Shown piece after piece: positions 1 through 10,313 of a stretch of DNA of 35,250 nucleotides; the stretch's first letter is position 1, and each line of letters starts with the position of its first letter. The notes beneath the pieces were generated by a model. That model was not told where the DNA came from, searched no databases, and saw only the letters and a list, made by a program, of their open reading frames with translations. Position numbers and translations under genes: made by a program. The stretch comes from Gallionellales bacterium GWA2_60_18 (lineage in GTDB: Bacteria; Pseudomonadota; Gammaproteobacteria; Burkholderiales; Gallionellaceae): assembly GCA_001801105.1 (NCBI GenBank), contig MGWS01000034.1:10934-46183 (forward strand), written 5' to 3'.

Positions 1-397
1 TGTTGCCGAGCCGTGCCTTCAGCTTGTCATATTCCTGCTTGAGCAGGTCTTCGCCAATCGGGTTCTTTTTTGCGTAGTCCTGCAAGAATGCGCCGACCAG
101 TACCGATTGCCGCGCTATTTCAAGCTGTTGCACCGCATCGGGCTGTTTGTCCAGCCCCAGTTTCACTGCTTCCTGCGCGATGACTTCGCGGTTGATCATT
201 TCTTCGCGAATCGCCTTGCGCAGATCGGGGCTGTCCGGCTGACCCTGGGCTTCGGCAGCCTTGATGTGCATGTCAACGCGCGACTGCGGGATGGAGACGC
301 CGTTCACCATGGCGGCGGACTTGCCGTCGGCGAACGCAGGCGTGGCCGCCAGCGCGCCCAGAATGGCCAGTGCTGCGAATTTTGCGGATGTAGTCAT
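1..397 (-). CDS. Periplasmic PpiC/SurA-type peptidylprolyl isomerase, N-terminal part (cut by window edge)
   Basis: This is the 5' part of a minus-strand gene that runs off the left edge, so only about 132 residues are visible. It opens with a signal peptide (short positive start, then AALAILGALAATPAFA, likely cut after the second Ala of AFA). A SurA-like N-terminal segment follows (VNGVSIPQSRVD, then a helical region with REEMINREVIAQEAVKLGLD). This matches secreted parvulin-type isomerases, which catalyse cis-trans isomerisation of prolyl bonds and help fold exported proteins. The parvulin catalytic domain itself lies outside the window. The ATG at 397 has a GGAAG ribosome binding site a few bases upstream. 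It follows the BolA-like gene by 19 bases and is probably the last gene of the yciB-yciI-bolA run, an order common in Betaproteobacteria. Confidence 0.85.
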   Translation of the reverse strand, partial: MTTSAKFAALAILGALAATPAFADGKSAAMVNGVSIPQSRVDMHIKAAEAQGQPDSPDLRKAIREEMINREVIAQEAVKLGLDKQPDAVQQLEIARQSVLVGAFLQDYAKKNPIGEDLLKQEYDKLKARLGN

Positions 398-416
398 GCT
401 GCTTCCTTTCGATCGA

Positions 417-680
417 TCAATGTTCTTCGGGCGTCTTTGCCTGAATGTTCAACGCGTGTATCTCGCGTTCCATCATTTCTGCAAGCGCGGAATATATCAT
501 ACGGTGCCGTGCCATCGTGTTCTTGCCGGCGAACTGCGGCGAGACGATATGCAGCCGGTAGTGCCCGGCGCCGCCGCGCGTGCCGGCGTGCCCGGCATGC
601 TTGCGGCTCTCGTCGATGATCTCCAGCGCGACGGGTTCGAGCGTGGCGAGGCGCGTCTGCATGGCGGCGATGCGGTTCAT
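417..680 (-). CDS. BolA family protein
   Basis: An 87-residue protein of the BolA/IbaG fold. It has an N-terminal helix ([25 protein letters not shown]), a [16 protein letters not shown] strand region and the diagnostic RHRMIYSAL helix start (family pattern RHR.VY). BolA proteins bind monothiol glutaredoxins and [2Fe-2S] clusters, or act as regulators of envelope and stress genes. The start was set at the ATG at 680, although the frame is open further upstream, because conservation begins there and the ATG overlaps the TGA of the upstream yciI-like gene (ATGA), which implies translational coupling. Which BolA subtype it is cannot be decided from sequence alone. Confidence 0.88.
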   Translation of the reverse strand: MNRIAAMQTRLATLEPVALEIIDESRKHAGHAGTRGGAGHYRLHIVSPQFAGKNTMARHRMIYSALAEMMEREIHALNIQAKTPEEH

Positions 681-979
681 GCCGGGAAGACTTTCCTGAA
701 CGGGCGCACGGCGACTTGCGCGTACACCCCGGCGGCGACATACGGGTCGGCATCCGCCCATTCCTGCGCGTCCTGCAACGAGGCGAATTCGGCCACGATC
801 AGGCTACCGCTGAATCCGGCAGCGCCGGGGTCGCTGGCGTCCACGGCGGGGAAGGGGCCGGCCAGCAGCAGCCGGCCCTCGTCCTGCAACGCCTGCAAGC
901 GCGCCAGGTGTGCGGGGCGCGCCGCCTTGCGTTTATCGAGGCTGTCCGGGACGTCCTGGCCGATGATTGTATAAAGCAT
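677..979 (-). CDS. YciI family protein
   Basis: A 100-residue protein of the YciI-like alpha/beta family (dimeric ferredoxin-like fold). It starts [20 protein letters not shown] and carries the characteristic segments [18 protein letters not shown] and the C-terminal [19 protein letters not shown]. The conserved His and Asp of this family are thought to form an active site, but the substrate is unknown in most members. The ATG at 979 overlaps the last base of the yciB stop codon, and its own TGA overlaps the BolA start by four bases. The three genes are therefore probably translated as a coupled set. Function beyond family membership is not known. Confidence 0.9.
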   Translation of the reverse strand: MLYTIIGQDVPDSLDKRKAARPAHLARLQALQDEGRLLLAGPFPAVDASDPGAAGFSGSLIVAEFASLQDAQEWADADPYVAAGVYAQVAVRPFRKVFPA

Positions 980-1521
980 CAGTTGTTTTCCTTCTTCTCG
1001 TCCACATACTTCGCCAGCCATGCGCTTTGCGCCAGGATGAACACCACCATCAGTGCGGTGAAGCCGAACAGCTTGAAGTTTACCCACTGGTCGGTGGTGT
1101 AGTTGTAGGCGACGTAGAGGTTGATGAGGCCGAGCACGGCGAAGAACAGGCTCCAGCTCAGGTTGAGGCGGTGCCAGACGTGCAGCGGCAGGGCGAGCTT
1201 CTCCTGCAGCATGCTGCGCAGCAGGTTCTTGTTGAACAGCAGACTGGAGAACAGCAGCACCGCCGAGAGTAGCCAGTACAGCACGGTCGGCTTCCACTTG
1301 ATGAAGGTCTCGTCGTGCAGCAGCAGCGTGGCGCCGCCGAACACGGCGATGATGCCGAGGCTCGCCCACAGCATCGCGTCGACCTTGCCGTGCCGCCATC
1401 TGGTCCAGCCTATCTGGACAACGGTGGCGCCAATGGCGACCGCGGTGGCGACGTAGATGCCGGACACCTTGAAGGCGATGAAGAACAGGATGACGGGGAA
1501 CAGGTCGAATAACAGTTTCAT
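979..1521 (-). CDS. yciB: Inner membrane septation protein YciB (IspZ family)
   Basis: A 180-residue integral membrane protein with about five hydrophobic helices. It begins [18 protein letters not shown], the near-invariant start of the family, and retains the [10 protein letters not shown] and W..LN..W..FF motifs. YciB is a cytoplasmic-membrane protein linked to cell-envelope synthesis and septation in Enterobacteria and to normal division in Shigella. Its length equals the family norm. It lies 15 bases downstream of msrB on the same strand and overlaps yciI by one base. No clear Shine-Dalgarno sequence precedes the ATG, so read-through translation from msrB may help. Confidence 0.95.
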   Translation of the reverse strand: MKLLFDLFPVILFFIAFKVSGIYVATAVAIGATVVQIGWTRWRHGKVDAMLWASLGIIAVFGGATLLLHDETFIKWKPTVLYWLLSAVLLFSSLLFNKNLLRSMLQEKLALPLHVWHRLNLSWSLFFAVLGLINLYVAYNYTTDQWVNFKLFGFTALMVVFILAQSAWLAKYVDEKKENN

Positions 1522-1536
1522 GTGATTTGGATATGT

Positions 1537-1929
1537 CTAGTTGCGGTCAAGCGCGAGCGCGGTGGAGTTGATGCAGAAGCGCAGCCCGCTGGGCGGCGGG
1601 CCGTCCGGGAACACGTGGCCGAGATGCGCGCCGCACTGCTTGCACAGCACTTCGATGCGCTGCATGCCATGCGCGCTATCGATGCGCGTGACGATGTTCT
1701 CCGGCGCGCAGGGTTGCTGGAAGCTGGGCCAGCCGGAGCCGGAATCGAATTTATCCTCGGAGCCGAACAGCGCGGCGCCGCAGCATACGCAGCGGTAGAT
1801 GCCGGTGTCATGGCAATCCCAGTACGCGCCGCTGAACGCCGGTTCGGTGCCCGAACAGCGGCATACCGAGTATTGCTCCGGTGTCAGTTCGTCGCGCCAT
1901 TCGGCATCGGATTTTTCGATTTCGTCCAT
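1537..1929 (-). CDS. msrB: Peptide-methionine (R)-S-oxide reductase MsrB
   Basis: A 130-residue MsrB that reduces methionine-R-sulfoxide in proteins back to methionine. Seen in the sequence: the [17 protein letters not shown] entry motif, two zinc-binding cysteine pairs (C47/C50 and C96/C99), the LGHVFPDGP loop and the catalytic Cys119 in RFCINS. The position that usually holds the recycling cysteine (FDSGCGW) is Ser65 here, so regeneration must use another cysteine or thioredoxin directly; natural MsrB variants like this are known. The start is placed at the ATG at 1929 ([11 protein letters not shown]). The longer reading frame upstream is only the translated REP-type repeat that separates this gene from the phoH-like gene. 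Confidence 0.93.
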   Translation of the reverse strand: MDEIEKSDAEWRDELTPEQYSVCRCSGTEPAFSGAYWDCHDTGIYRCVCCGAALFGSEDKFDSGSGWPSFQQPCAPENIVTRIDSAHGMQRIEVLCKQCGAHLGHVFPDGPPPSGLRFCINSTALALDRN

Positions 1930-1941
1930 GGGTCGTATGTA

Positions 1942-1998
1942 TGTAGGAGCGCCAGAAGGCGCGATTGGATATTTATCGCGGCGACCGCCGCTCCTACA
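1942..1998. repeat. REP-type inverted pair, copy 1 (GTAGGAGCG family)
   Basis: Two 24-base units lie head to head with a 9-base spacer. Each unit reads TGTAGGA, a 5-base stem, a 4-base loop, the complementary stem, then GAT. The left stem is GCGCC/GGCGC and the right stem GCGGC/GCCGC. The TAG within the right-hand unit, read on the minus strand, is the stop codon of the PhoH-like gene (1994-1996). A second copy lies at 10181-10238. The architecture matches BIME/REP elements of proteobacteria that carry a GTAGGAGCG head. No REP-associated transposase gene is present in the window. Confidence 0.9.
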
Positions 1999-3406
1999 GC
2001 ACCTCGCCGGCATAATCGGCCAGGCGCGAGCGTTCGCCGCGCATCAGCGTGACGTGGCCACCGTGCGCCCAGCCCTTGAAACGATCCACCACATAGGTGA
2101 GACCGGAGCTGCCTTCGGTGAGGTAGGGCGTGTCGATCTGCGCGATGTTGCCCATGCACACCACCTTGGTGCCGGGGCCGGCGCGCGTTACCAGCGTCTT
2201 CATCTGCTTGGGCGTGAGGTTCTGCGCCTCGTCGATGATGACATACTTGTTGAGGAAGGTGCGCCCGCGCATGAAATTGAGCGACTTGACCTTGACGCGC
2301 GAGCGGATCAGGTCGCGCGTCGCCGCGCGCCCCCAGTCGCCGCCCTCGTCGTCGGATTTGTTCAATACGTCCATGTTGTCTTCCAGCGCGCCCATCCATG
2401 GCGTCATCTTCTCCTCTTCGGTGCCGGGCAGGAAGCCGATGTCCTCGCCCACCGGAACGGTCACGCGGGTGATGATGATCTCGGAATACAGCTTGGTCTC
2501 CAGCGTCTGCATCAGGCCCGCCGCCAGCGTCAGCAGGGTCTTGCCGGTACCGGCCTGTCCCAGCAGGGTGACGAAGTCGATCTCCGGGTCCATCAGCAGG
2601 TTGAGCACGAAGCTCTGTTCGCGGTTGCGCGCGGTGATGCCCCACACATTGTTCTTGCTATGGGTGTAGTCGGTCAGGGTGCGCAGCAGCGCGCTCTTGT
2701 CGTCCTGTTCCAGCACGATGGCATAGAACGGCGTGTCATCTTCCTTGTAGACGAACTGGTTGATAAAGAACGCCGCGCACAGCGGGCCGCGTATCTGGTA
2801 ATAGGTATGCCCTTCCTTCTGCCAGGATTTCATGTCCTTGCCGTGCCGCTCCCAGAAATCCGGCGGCAGTTGCAGCACGCCGGTGTAGAGCAGGTCGGTG
2901 TCTTCCAGCACCTTGTCGTTGAAATAGTCCTGCGCCTCCAGACCCAGCGCACGCGCCTTGATGCGCATGTTGATGTCCTTGGAGACCAGGATCACCGCGC
3001 GGTGCGGTTGCTGCTGTTGCAGGCCGATGACCACGCCGAGGATGGCGTTGTCGGCCTTGCCCAGTTCCAGATGCTGCGGCAGTTCGTGCTTGATGAAACT
3101 GGTCTGCAGGTACAGGCGACCGGTGCAGTTCTTGTGTGCGGCGGACTCCAGCGCGATGCCTTCCTCGATCTTGTGCGGCGCGTCGCTGACGATCTCGTCG
3201 AGGAAGCGGCTGGCCTGGCGGGCGTTGCGCGCGACTTCGGTCATGCCCTTCTTCTTGTTGTCCAGCTCTTCCAGCACGAACATCGGCAGGCAGATGTCGT
3301 GTTCCTCGAAGCGGAACAGGCTGGTCGGGTCGTGCAGCAGCACGTTGGTGTCCAGCACGAATAACTTGGTGTCGGTGTTCTTTGCCGCTTTCTTGCGTGG
3401 GGGCAT
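1994..3406 (-). CDS. PIN-domain PhoH-family ATPase (PhoH2 type)
   Basis: A 470-residue two-domain protein. Residues about 14-150 form a PIN nuclease-like domain ([13 protein letters not shown] with Asp19, and later acidic positions in LEELDN and SKDIN). Residues about 250-460 form a PhoH helicase-like P-loop ATPase, with Walker A GQAGTGKT at 283-290 and Walker [10 protein letters not shown] with Asp392/Glu393. This PIN-PhoH fusion matches the PhoH2/YlaK class; actinobacterial members unwind and cleave RNA. The gene is therefore probably an RNA-processing ATPase, although the in vivo target is unknown. Its TAG stop lies inside a REP-type repeat. It sits 9 bases after the bcp stop on the same strand. 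Confidence 0.92.
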   Translation of the reverse strand: MPPRKKAAKNTDTKLFVLDTNVLLHDPTSLFRFEEHDICLPMFVLEELDNKKKGMTEVARNARQASRFLDEIVSDAPHKIEEGIALESAAHKNCTGRLYLQTSFIKHELPQHLELGKADNAILGVVIGLQQQQPHRAVILVSKDINMRIKARALGLEAQDYFNDKVLEDTDLLYTGVLQLPPDFWERHGKDMKSWQKEGHTYYQIRGPLCAAFFINQFVYKEDDTPFYAIVLEQDDKSALLRTLTDYTHSKNNVWGITARNREQSFVLNLLMDPEIDFVTLLGQAGTGKTLLTLAAGLMQTLETKLYSEIIITRVTVPVGEDIGFLPGTEEEKMTPWMGALEDNMDVLNKSDDEGGDWGRAATRDLIRSRVKVKSLNFMRGRTFLNKYVIIDEAQNLTPKQMKTLVTRAGPGTKVVCMGNIAQIDTPYLTEGSSGLTYVVDRFKGWAHGGHVTLMRGERSRLADYAGEVL

Positions 3407-3415
3407 GACGTTCCT

Positions 3416-3883
3416 TTAGTTGCTTTGGTTGAGTGAGTTGACGAAATCCAGCACTTCCTGCGCGTGGCCTTCGGCCTTGACCCCGCGCCATTCGCGGCGC
3501 AACGCGCCGGTCTTGTCGAATACGAAGGTGCTGCGTTCGATGCCGCGCACCTGTTTGCCGTACATGTTCTTTTGCTTTATCACACCGAACAGGTTGCATG
3601 CCGTTTCGTCCGCGTCGGACAGCAGCGCGAACGGCAGGTCGAATTTCGCCTTGAAGTTCTCGTGCGACTTGATGCTGTCGCGCGAGATGCCCGCCACCTC
3701 GCAACCGGCCTTGCGGAATCCGGTATACAGGTCGCGGAACTGTTGCGCCTCGGTGGTGCAGCCCGGCGTGTTGTCCTTGGGGTAGAAGTAGATCACCAGA
3801 TGCTCGCCACGTGCGGCTGACAGTGTGAAGGTCCGTCCGCCGGTGGCGGGGAGGGAGAAATCGGCGATGCTGTGCTGTGACAT
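3416..3883 (-). CDS. bcp: Thioredoxin-dependent peroxiredoxin, Bcp/PrxQ type
   Basis: A 155-residue peroxiredoxin that reduces hydrogen peroxide and organic hydroperoxides using thioredoxin. The peroxidatic Cys42 lies in the family motif YPKDNTPGCTTEA. The resolving cysteine that E. coli Bcp has five residues later is replaced here (TTEAQQF), so this is either a 1-Cys-like member or uses one of the other cysteines (Cys61, Cys96). Further conserved signatures are SRDSIKSHENFKAKF, LLSD and ERSTFVFD. The gene is divergent from hfq, and the 132-base gap between them must hold both promoters. No strong -35/-10 pair stands out by eye. Confidence 0.94.
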   Translation of the reverse strand: MSQHSIADFSLPATGGRTFTLSAARGEHLVIYFYPKDNTPGCTTEAQQFRDLYTGFRKAGCEVAGISRDSIKSHENFKAKFDLPFALLSDADETACNLFGVIKQKNMYGKQVRGIERSTFVFDKTGALRREWRGVKAEGHAQEVLDFVNSLNQSN

Positions 3884-4015
3884 GAATGGGCTCGTTGGAT
3901 AGTGACGCCATTCTTGTCAAAAAACGCGGCAAAGGCAAGCAACATCAAATCAGTTCACAGTTGGGGCGGAATCCAGTAAAGTGCTCGCCCGTCCCATCCA
4001 AACAAGAGCAACGAC

Positions 4016-4252
4016 ATGAGTGCAAAAGGACAGCAGCTGCAAGACCCGTTTCTCAATGCGCTGCGCAAGGAACATGTGCAGGTCGCGATCTATCTGGTGA
4101 ATGGCATCAAGCTGCAGGGCTATGTCGATTCGTTTGACCAGTATGTGGTGCTGCTGAAAAACACCGTCACCCAGATGGTCTACAAGCACGCCATTTCCAC
4201 CATCGTCCCAGCGCGCGCGGTCAGCATTCCTCACGACGACGCAGCCGAGTAA
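4016..4252 (+). CDS. hfq: RNA chaperone Hfq
   Basis: A 78-residue Sm-like protein that forms hexameric rings and pairs small RNAs with mRNAs. Sm1 is seen in [41 protein letters not shown] and Sm2 in [13 protein letters not shown]. The proximal-face uridine-binding YKHA and the lateral arginine-type residues are in place. The C-terminal tail is short, as usual in Betaproteobacteria compared with the 102-residue E. coli protein. Its TAA stop shares a base with the hflX start (TAATG), so the two are translationally coupled. It is the first gene of the hfq-hflX-hflK-hflC-hisZ-purA run. Confidence 0.98.
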   Translation: MSAKGQQLQDPFLNALRKEHVQVAIYLVNGIKLQGYVDSFDQYVVLLKNTVTQMVYKHAISTIVPARAVSIPHDDAAE

Positions 4253-5385
4253 TGCGGCAACAACCGGCTGAAGCCGAGCGCGCGGTACTGGTCAGCCTCG
4301 ATTTCGGCGAACCGGATTACGCGGAGAGTCTGGAAGAATTGCGCCTGCTGGCGGAAACCGCCGGGGTCTGTGTCGTCGCCGTCGTCGAGGGCAAGCGGCA
4401 GCGGCCCGATGCGGCGCTGTTTGCGGGCAGCGGCAAGGTGCAGGAGATCGCCGATGTGCTCGCCGCGCATGAGGCCGATGTCGCCATCTTCAACCACGAC
4501 CTGTCTCCCGCGCAGATGCGCAACCTCGCTGGCAAGCTAAGCGTGCGGGTGATCGACCGCACCATGCTGATCCTGGATATCTTCGCGCAGCGCGCGCAAA
4601 GCCATGAAGGCAAGGTGCAGGTGGAACTGGCGCAGCTCAAATATCTTTCCACCCGGCTGGTCGGCATGAACATGGACATGGGGCAGCAGAAGCACGCCGT
4701 CGGCGCGCGCGGCCCGGGCGAGACCAAGCTGGAGCTGGACCGGCGCAAGCTGGATCGGCGCGTGCACCTGCTCAAGGAGCGCTTGGAGAAACTCAAGCAC
4801 CAGCGCACGCTGCAGCGCCGCGCCCGCGCCCGCGCCGAGGTGCTGTCGGTATCCATCGTCGGCTACACCAATGCCGGCAAGTCCACCCTGTTCAACGCGC
4901 TCACCCGCGCCGGGGTGTATGTCGCCAACCAGCTGTTCGCGACGCTGGACACCACTTCGCGCAGGATGTCTACGGAAGGGGCGGGCGGTATCGTGCTGTC
5001 CGATACGGTGGGCTTCATCCGCCATCTGCCCCATTCGCTGGTCGCGGCGTTCCGCAGCACACTGGAGGAGACGATACAGGCCGACCTGCTGCTGCATGTG
5101 GTGGATGCGGGCAATAGTGACCGCGATGCCCAGATCGCCGAAGTGAACAAGGTACTGGCGGAGATCGGCGCGCAGCATATCCCGCAGATACTGGTGTTGA
5201 ACAAGATCGACCTGCTGGAGCTGCCGCCGGGTGTCGAGCGCGACGAGTGTGATAGAATCTCCGCCGTTCGTCTGAGCGCCAAAACCGGCGCCGGACTGGA
5301 AGAATTGCGCGTCGCGCTGATGGAAATTCGCGATGCGCCGCCGGCGGAAGCGCCGCTGCAGGAATGGCATCCCCTCAACGATTGA
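4252..5385 (+). CDS. hflX: GTPase HflX
   Basis: A 377-residue ribosome-associated GTPase that splits stalled 70S ribosomes under stress. Order of parts: an N-terminal HflX-specific domain (about 1-120, with GSGKVQEIADVL), a helical linker (GPGETKLELDRRKLDRRV), then the G domain. The G domain carries G1 GYTNAGKST at 204-212, G3 DTVGF from 251, G4 NKID from 317 and G5 SAKTG near 343. It is shorter than the 426-residue E. coli protein because the C-terminal extension is missing, as in many Betaproteobacteria. The ATG overlaps the hfq stop by one base, and hflK follows after 12 bases. Confidence 0.97.
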   Translation: MRQQPAEAERAVLVSLDFGEPDYAESLEELRLLAETAGVCVVAVVEGKRQRPDAALFAGSGKVQEIADVLAAHEADVAIFNHDLSPAQMRNLAGKLSVRVIDRTMLILDIFAQRAQSHEGKVQVELAQLKYLSTRLVGMNMDMGQQKHAVGARGPGETKLELDRRKLDRRVHLLKERLEKLKHQRTLQRRARARAEVLSVSIVGYTNAGKSTLFNALTRAGVYVANQLFATLDTTSRRMSTEGAGGIVLSDTVGFIRHLPHSLVAAFRSTLEETIQADLLLHVVDAGNSDRDAQIAEVNKVLAEIGAQHIPQILVLNKIDLLELPPGVERDECDRISAVRLSAKTGAGLEELRVALMEIRDAPPAEAPLQEWHPLND

Positions 5386-5397
5386 ACTGGACGGATT

Positions 5398-6603
5398 ATG
5401 GGATTGAACGACCCCCAATGGGGCAACAAGAACAACAATGGCGGGCCGCCCGACCTGGAAGACCTGTTGCGCAAGCTGAATGCAAGGCTGGCGGGCATGA
5501 TGGGCGGCAAGCGTGGCACGGATGATGGCGGCGCGGGCAGGGGCGGCTCCGGCAATCCGGGCGGCGCTTCGCCGAAGCCGTTCTTCGGCGGCGGCATCGG
5601 GCTGATCATCGGGCTGGCCGCCCTGATCTGGGTGGGCAGCGGCTTCTATATCGTGGATGAGAGCCAGCGCGGCGTGGTGTTGCGCTTCGGCAAGATGGTC
5701 GAGGTCACCCAGCCGGGCCCGCGCTGGCATCTGCCGTTCCCGGTCGAGACCGTGGAAGTGGTCAACCTGAGCCAGGTCCGGACGGTGGAGGTCGGCTACC
5801 GCGACAACGTCAAGAACAAGATGCTGAAAGAGTCGCTGATGCTCACCGACGACGAGAACATCATCGACATCCAGTTCGCGGTGCAGTATTTCCTGAAAGA
5901 CCCTTCCGATTATCTGTTCAATAACCGCGCGCCGGACGAGAACGTGCGCCAGGCGGCGGAGACCGCGATCCGCGAGGTGGTGGGCAAGAGCAAGATGGAT
6001 TTCGTGCTGTATGAGGGGCGTGAGCAGGTGGCGGCCTCCGCCACCAAGTTGATGCAGGACATCCTGGACCGTTACAGGTCCGGCATCCTGATCAGCAAGC
6101 TGACCATGCAGAACGCGCAGCCGCCCGAGCAGGTGCAAGCGGCCTTCGACGATGCGGTGAAGGCCGGGCAGGACCGCGAGCGCCAGAAGAACGAAGGGCA
6201 GGCCTATGCGAACGACGTGGTGCCGCGCGCGAGCGGCGCGGCGGCACGCCTGATCCAGGAATCGGAAGGCTACAAACAGAGCGTGATCGCCAACGCCGAG
6301 GGTGATGCCAGCCGCTTCAAGCAGGTGCTGGTCGAGTATGAGAAGGCGCCGGCGGTCACCCGCGATCGCATGTATCTGGACATGATGCAGCAGGTGATGG
6401 GCAACGTCAGCAAGGTGATGGTGGACCAGAAGAACGGCAACAGTCTGTTGTACCTGCCGCTGGACAAGCTGCTTGAAACGACACGCTCTACCGGAACGGC
6501 GGGTGAGGCGATGGTCGCGCCGGTGACCACACAGGGAAGCGACAGCAATGCGGCACAGCGTGCGCGTGATTCGCTGCTGAGCCGCGACAGGGGGGCACGC
6601 TAA
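5398..6603 (+). CDS. hflK: FtsH protease modulator HflK
   Basis: A 401-residue SPFH/stomatin-family protein that forms, with HflC, the inner-membrane HflKC cage around the FtsH protease and limits its access to membrane substrates. The N-terminal about 60 residues are Gly/Asn-rich and cytoplasmic (MGLNDPQWGNKNNNG). One transmembrane helix follows at about 63-86 (GGGIGLIIGLAALIWVGSG), then the SPFH domain (ESQRGVVLRFGKMVEVTQPGP onward) and a long Ala/Glu-rich coiled coil (about 250-330). Its TAA overlaps the hflC start codon by one base (TAATG), consistent with equimolar production of the two partners. Confidence 0.97.
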   Translation: MGLNDPQWGNKNNNGGPPDLEDLLRKLNARLAGMMGGKRGTDDGGAGRGGSGNPGGASPKPFFGGGIGLIIGLAALIWVGSGFYIVDESQRGVVLRFGKMVEVTQPGPRWHLPFPVETVEVVNLSQVRTVEVGYRDNVKNKMLKESLMLTDDENIIDIQFAVQYFLKDPSDYLFNNRAPDENVRQAAETAIREVVGKSKMDFVLYEGREQVAASATKLMQDILDRYRSGILISKLTMQNAQPPEQVQAAFDDAVKAGQDRERQKNEGQAYANDVVPRASGAAARLIQESEGYKQSVIANAEGDASRFKQVLVEYEKAPAVTRDRMYLDMMQQVMGNVSKVMVDQKNGNSLLYLPLDKLLETTRSTGTAGEAMVAPVTTQGSDSNAAQRARDSLLSRDRGAR

Positions 6604-7481
6604 TGCCAAAGAATATCAATAATGTGCTGATCGGCGCGGTCGCCGTACTGATCCTGTTGAGCATGAGCGTGTTCGTGGTGGATCAGCGCCAGAGCGCGAT
6701 CGTGTTCCAGCTGGGTGAGGTGGTCGACGTCCAGGCCGAGCCGGGGTTGCACTTCAAGTTACCGCTGATGCAGAACGTGCGCTATTTCGATTCGCGCATC
6801 CTGACGCTGGATACCGGCGAGCCGGAACGTTTTATCACCGCCGAGAAGAAGAACGTACTGGTGGACTCCTTCGTCAAGTGGCGCATCGTGGATGTGAAGC
6901 AGTACTACATCAGCGTCGGCGGCGATGAAGTGCGCGCCAGAACACGTCTGATGCAGACGGTCAATTCCAGCATGCGCGAGGAATTCGGCAAACGCACCAT
7001 TCATGATGTGGTATCCGGCGAACGCGAACAGATCATGAACGTGTTGCGTTCCAAGACCGATGCCGATGCGCGCAAGATCGGTGTGCAGGTGCTGGATGTG
7101 CGCCTCAAGCGTGTGGATTTTCCGGTGGAGATCAGCGATTCGGTATATCGCCGCATGGATGCGGAGCGCAAGCGTGTGGCCAACGAGCTGCGTGCTTCCG
7201 GCGCGGCCGAGGGCGAGAAGATCAAGGCCGATGCCGACAAGCAGCGCGAGGTGATCCTGGCCGAAGCCTACCGCGAAGCGCAGAAGACCAAGGGTGAGGG
7301 CGATGCCAGGGCCGCGGCGATCTATGCCGCCGCGTTCGGGCGCAATCCGGAGTTTTATTCGTTCTACCGCAGCCTCGAGGCTTACCGGGAAAGCTTCAAG
7401 AACAAGAGCGACATCATGGTGCTCGATCCGAGTTCGGAATTCTTCAAATACCTGAAGGGTTCCGGCAGGGGCGGGAAATAG
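6603..7481 (+). CDS. hflC: FtsH protease modulator HflC
   Basis: A 292-residue partner of HflK in the HflKC-FtsH complex of the inner membrane. It has a single N-terminal membrane anchor at about 7-26 (NNVLIGAVAVLILLSMSVFV), an SPFH domain opening DQRQSAIVFQLGEVVDV, and an Ala/Lys/Glu-rich coiled coil (about 190-250, RVANELRASGAAEGEKIKAD). The conserved ending AAFGRNPEFYSFYRSLEAY is typical of the family. The start codon overlaps the hflK stop, and the stop is followed immediately by the GTG of the next small gene. Confidence 0.97.
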   Translation: MPKNINNVLIGAVAVLILLSMSVFVVDQRQSAIVFQLGEVVDVQAEPGLHFKLPLMQNVRYFDSRILTLDTGEPERFITAEKKNVLVDSFVKWRIVDVKQYYISVGGDEVRARTRLMQTVNSSMREEFGKRTIHDVVSGEREQIMNVLRSKTDADARKIGVQVLDVRLKRVDFPVEISDSVYRRMDAERKRVANELRASGAAEGEKIKADADKQREVILAEAYREAQKTKGEGDARAAAIYAAAFGRNPEFYSFYRSLEAYRESFKNKSDIMVLDPSSEFFKYLKGSGRGGK

Positions 7482-7667
7482 GTGCTGGACTACTGGGTGA
7501 CCGGGCTTGCGCTGATGCTGGTCATCGAAGGAATGATGCCGTTCCTGTTTCCTGCGGCATGGCGCGAGGCATTTCGCAAGCTGGTGACGATGTCGGACGG
7601 ACAGTTGCGCTTCGTCGGCATCACCTCGATGCTCTCCGGCCTGTTGTTGCTGTACCTGGTTAACTAG
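7482..7667 (+). CDS. DUF2065 (YjeT-type) small membrane protein
   Basis: A 61-residue protein with two hydrophobic helices (WVTGLALMLVIEGMMPFLF and ITSMLSGLLLLYLVN) joined by a short loop with the family segment PAAWREAFRKLVTMSDGQLRF. It matches the DUF2065/YjeT family, which commonly follows hflC in proteobacteria. It begins with GTG directly after the hflC TAG with no gap. The purine-rich end of hflC (AGGGGCGGGAAATAG) acts as its ribosome binding region. The function is unknown; position suggests some link to HflKC or FtsH in the inner membrane. Confidence 0.9.
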   Translation: MLDYWVTGLALMLVIEGMMPFLFPAAWREAFRKLVTMSDGQLRFVGITSMLSGLLLLYLVN

Positions 7668-7686
7668 TGAATTAGGGTATTCCCCG

Positions 7687-8844
7687 ATGCAGAACTGGCT
7701 GCTCCCCGAACACATCCAAGATATGCTTCCCGACGAGGCATGGCGCGTCGAGCAGATGCGCGCGCAGACGCTCGAGCTGCTGCGCCGTGCCGGCTATCAG
7801 CTGGTGGCGCCGCCGCTGCTGGAATACGCCGAATCGCTGCTGATCGACGACAGCCACGACATGGACTTGCGTACCTTCAAGCTGGTGGACCAGTTGAGCG
7901 GGCGTACGCTGGCCCTGCGTGCCGACATTACACCGCAGGTGGCGCGCATCGACGCGCACATTCTCAACCGCCGGGGCGTGGCGCGCCTGTGCTATGCCGG
8001 CAGCGTGCTGCACACCCAGCCGGTCGGACTGACGCGCACCCGCGAGCTGTCGCAGATCGGCGCGGAGCTGTACGGACACAGCGGACTCGAAAGCGATCTG
8101 GAGATCCAGCAGTTGATGCTGCAATCGCTGGCTTCGCTGGGCATCCGGGGGATACATCTCGACCTCGGCCATGTCGGCGTGTTCCGCGCGCTGGTACATC
8201 GTGCCGGGCTGGGCAAGGAGCTGGAGAACGATCTGTTCGCCGCGCTGCAAAGCAAGGACAGCGCGGCTTTGCGGACGCTGGTGCAGCCGCTGGACGCGGC
8301 TTTGCGGGATGCGCTGCTGGCTCTGCCGATGCTGTATGGCGATTGCGCTGGGGTGCTGGCGCGGGCGCGCAGGTTGTTGCCTGCCCATGCGGAGATAGGC
8401 GCGGCGCTGGATGCGCTGGAGGCCGTCTCGGCCAAATTGCAGCCGCTGGTTGCAGGCATCGGCATCGACCTCGCCGACCTGCGCGGCTACCACTATCACA
8501 GCGGCATGGTGTTTGCCGCCTATCATGCCGGCAGCCACGACGCGATCGCGCTGGGCGGACGCTACGACGACCTCGGCAAGAGCTTCGGGCGCGCGCGCCC
8601 CGCCACCGGATTCAGCATGGATCTGCGCCAGTTGTACCGGCTGTTGCCGGCGCAACCTGCGCAATCGGGCATATGTGCGCCGCATTCCGGCGATGCCGCC
8701 TTGCGCGACAAGGTCGCGCAATTGCGTGAAGCCGGTGAAATGGTTGTGGTGGATTTGATTGGCGATGCGTCGTTGCGCGGCGAGTTGCAGTGCGACCGTG
8801 AACTGGTGTTGCGCGACGGCGTGTGGCAAGTCGTCGCGCTGTGA
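7687..8844 (+). CDS. hisZ: ATP phosphoribosyltransferase regulatory subunit HisZ
   Basis: A 385-residue paralogue of histidyl-tRNA synthetase that lacks aminoacylation activity and forms a hetero-octamer with short-form HisG, making the first step of histidine biosynthesis feedback-controlled. The class II synthetase-like core is visible: MRAQTLELLRRAGYQLVAPPLLEY, the motif 2 region LCYAGSVLHTQ (LALRADITPQVAR just before it) and a C-terminal GGRYDDLGKSFGRARPATGFSMDLRQL. The family's place between hflC and purA is standard in Betaproteobacteria. Its presence implies that this organism encodes a short HisG elsewhere. Confidence 0.96.
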   Translation: MQNWLLPEHIQDMLPDEAWRVEQMRAQTLELLRRAGYQLVAPPLLEYAESLLIDDSHDMDLRTFKLVDQLSGRTLALRADITPQVARIDAHILNRRGVARLCYAGSVLHTQPVGLTRTRELSQIGAELYGHSGLESDLEIQQLMLQSLASLGIRGIHLDLGHVGVFRALVHRAGLGKELENDLFAALQSKDSAALRTLVQPLDAALRDALLALPMLYGDCAGVLARARRLLPAHAEIGAALDALEAVSAKLQPLVAGIGIDLADLRGYHYHSGMVFAAYHAGSHDAIALGGRYDDLGKSFGRARPATGFSMDLRQLYRLLPAQPAQSGICAPHSGDAALRDKVAQLREAGEMVVVDLIGDASLRGELQCDRELVLRDGVWQVVAL

Positions 8845-10238
<1,394 letters not shown>

Positions 10239-10313
10239 AGTGGCCCACTGCGATTTTTAGGTTAATTCGATCATGGTGGTTGAACTGGAGTAAATTCCAG
10301 ATGCATCACAAGC

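Noticed and set aside
1799..3364. Plus-strand open frame (521 codons) opposite the phoH-like gene
   Set aside because: Antisense shadow of a well-supported PIN-PhoH gene; Val/His/Gln-rich translation with no recognisable domain.
4537..6609. Long minus-strand open frame (690 codons) opposite hflX/hflK
   Set aside because: It lies fully antisense to two certain genes, has His/Arg/Leu-rich composition typical of GC-rich shadow frames, and shows no family motif.
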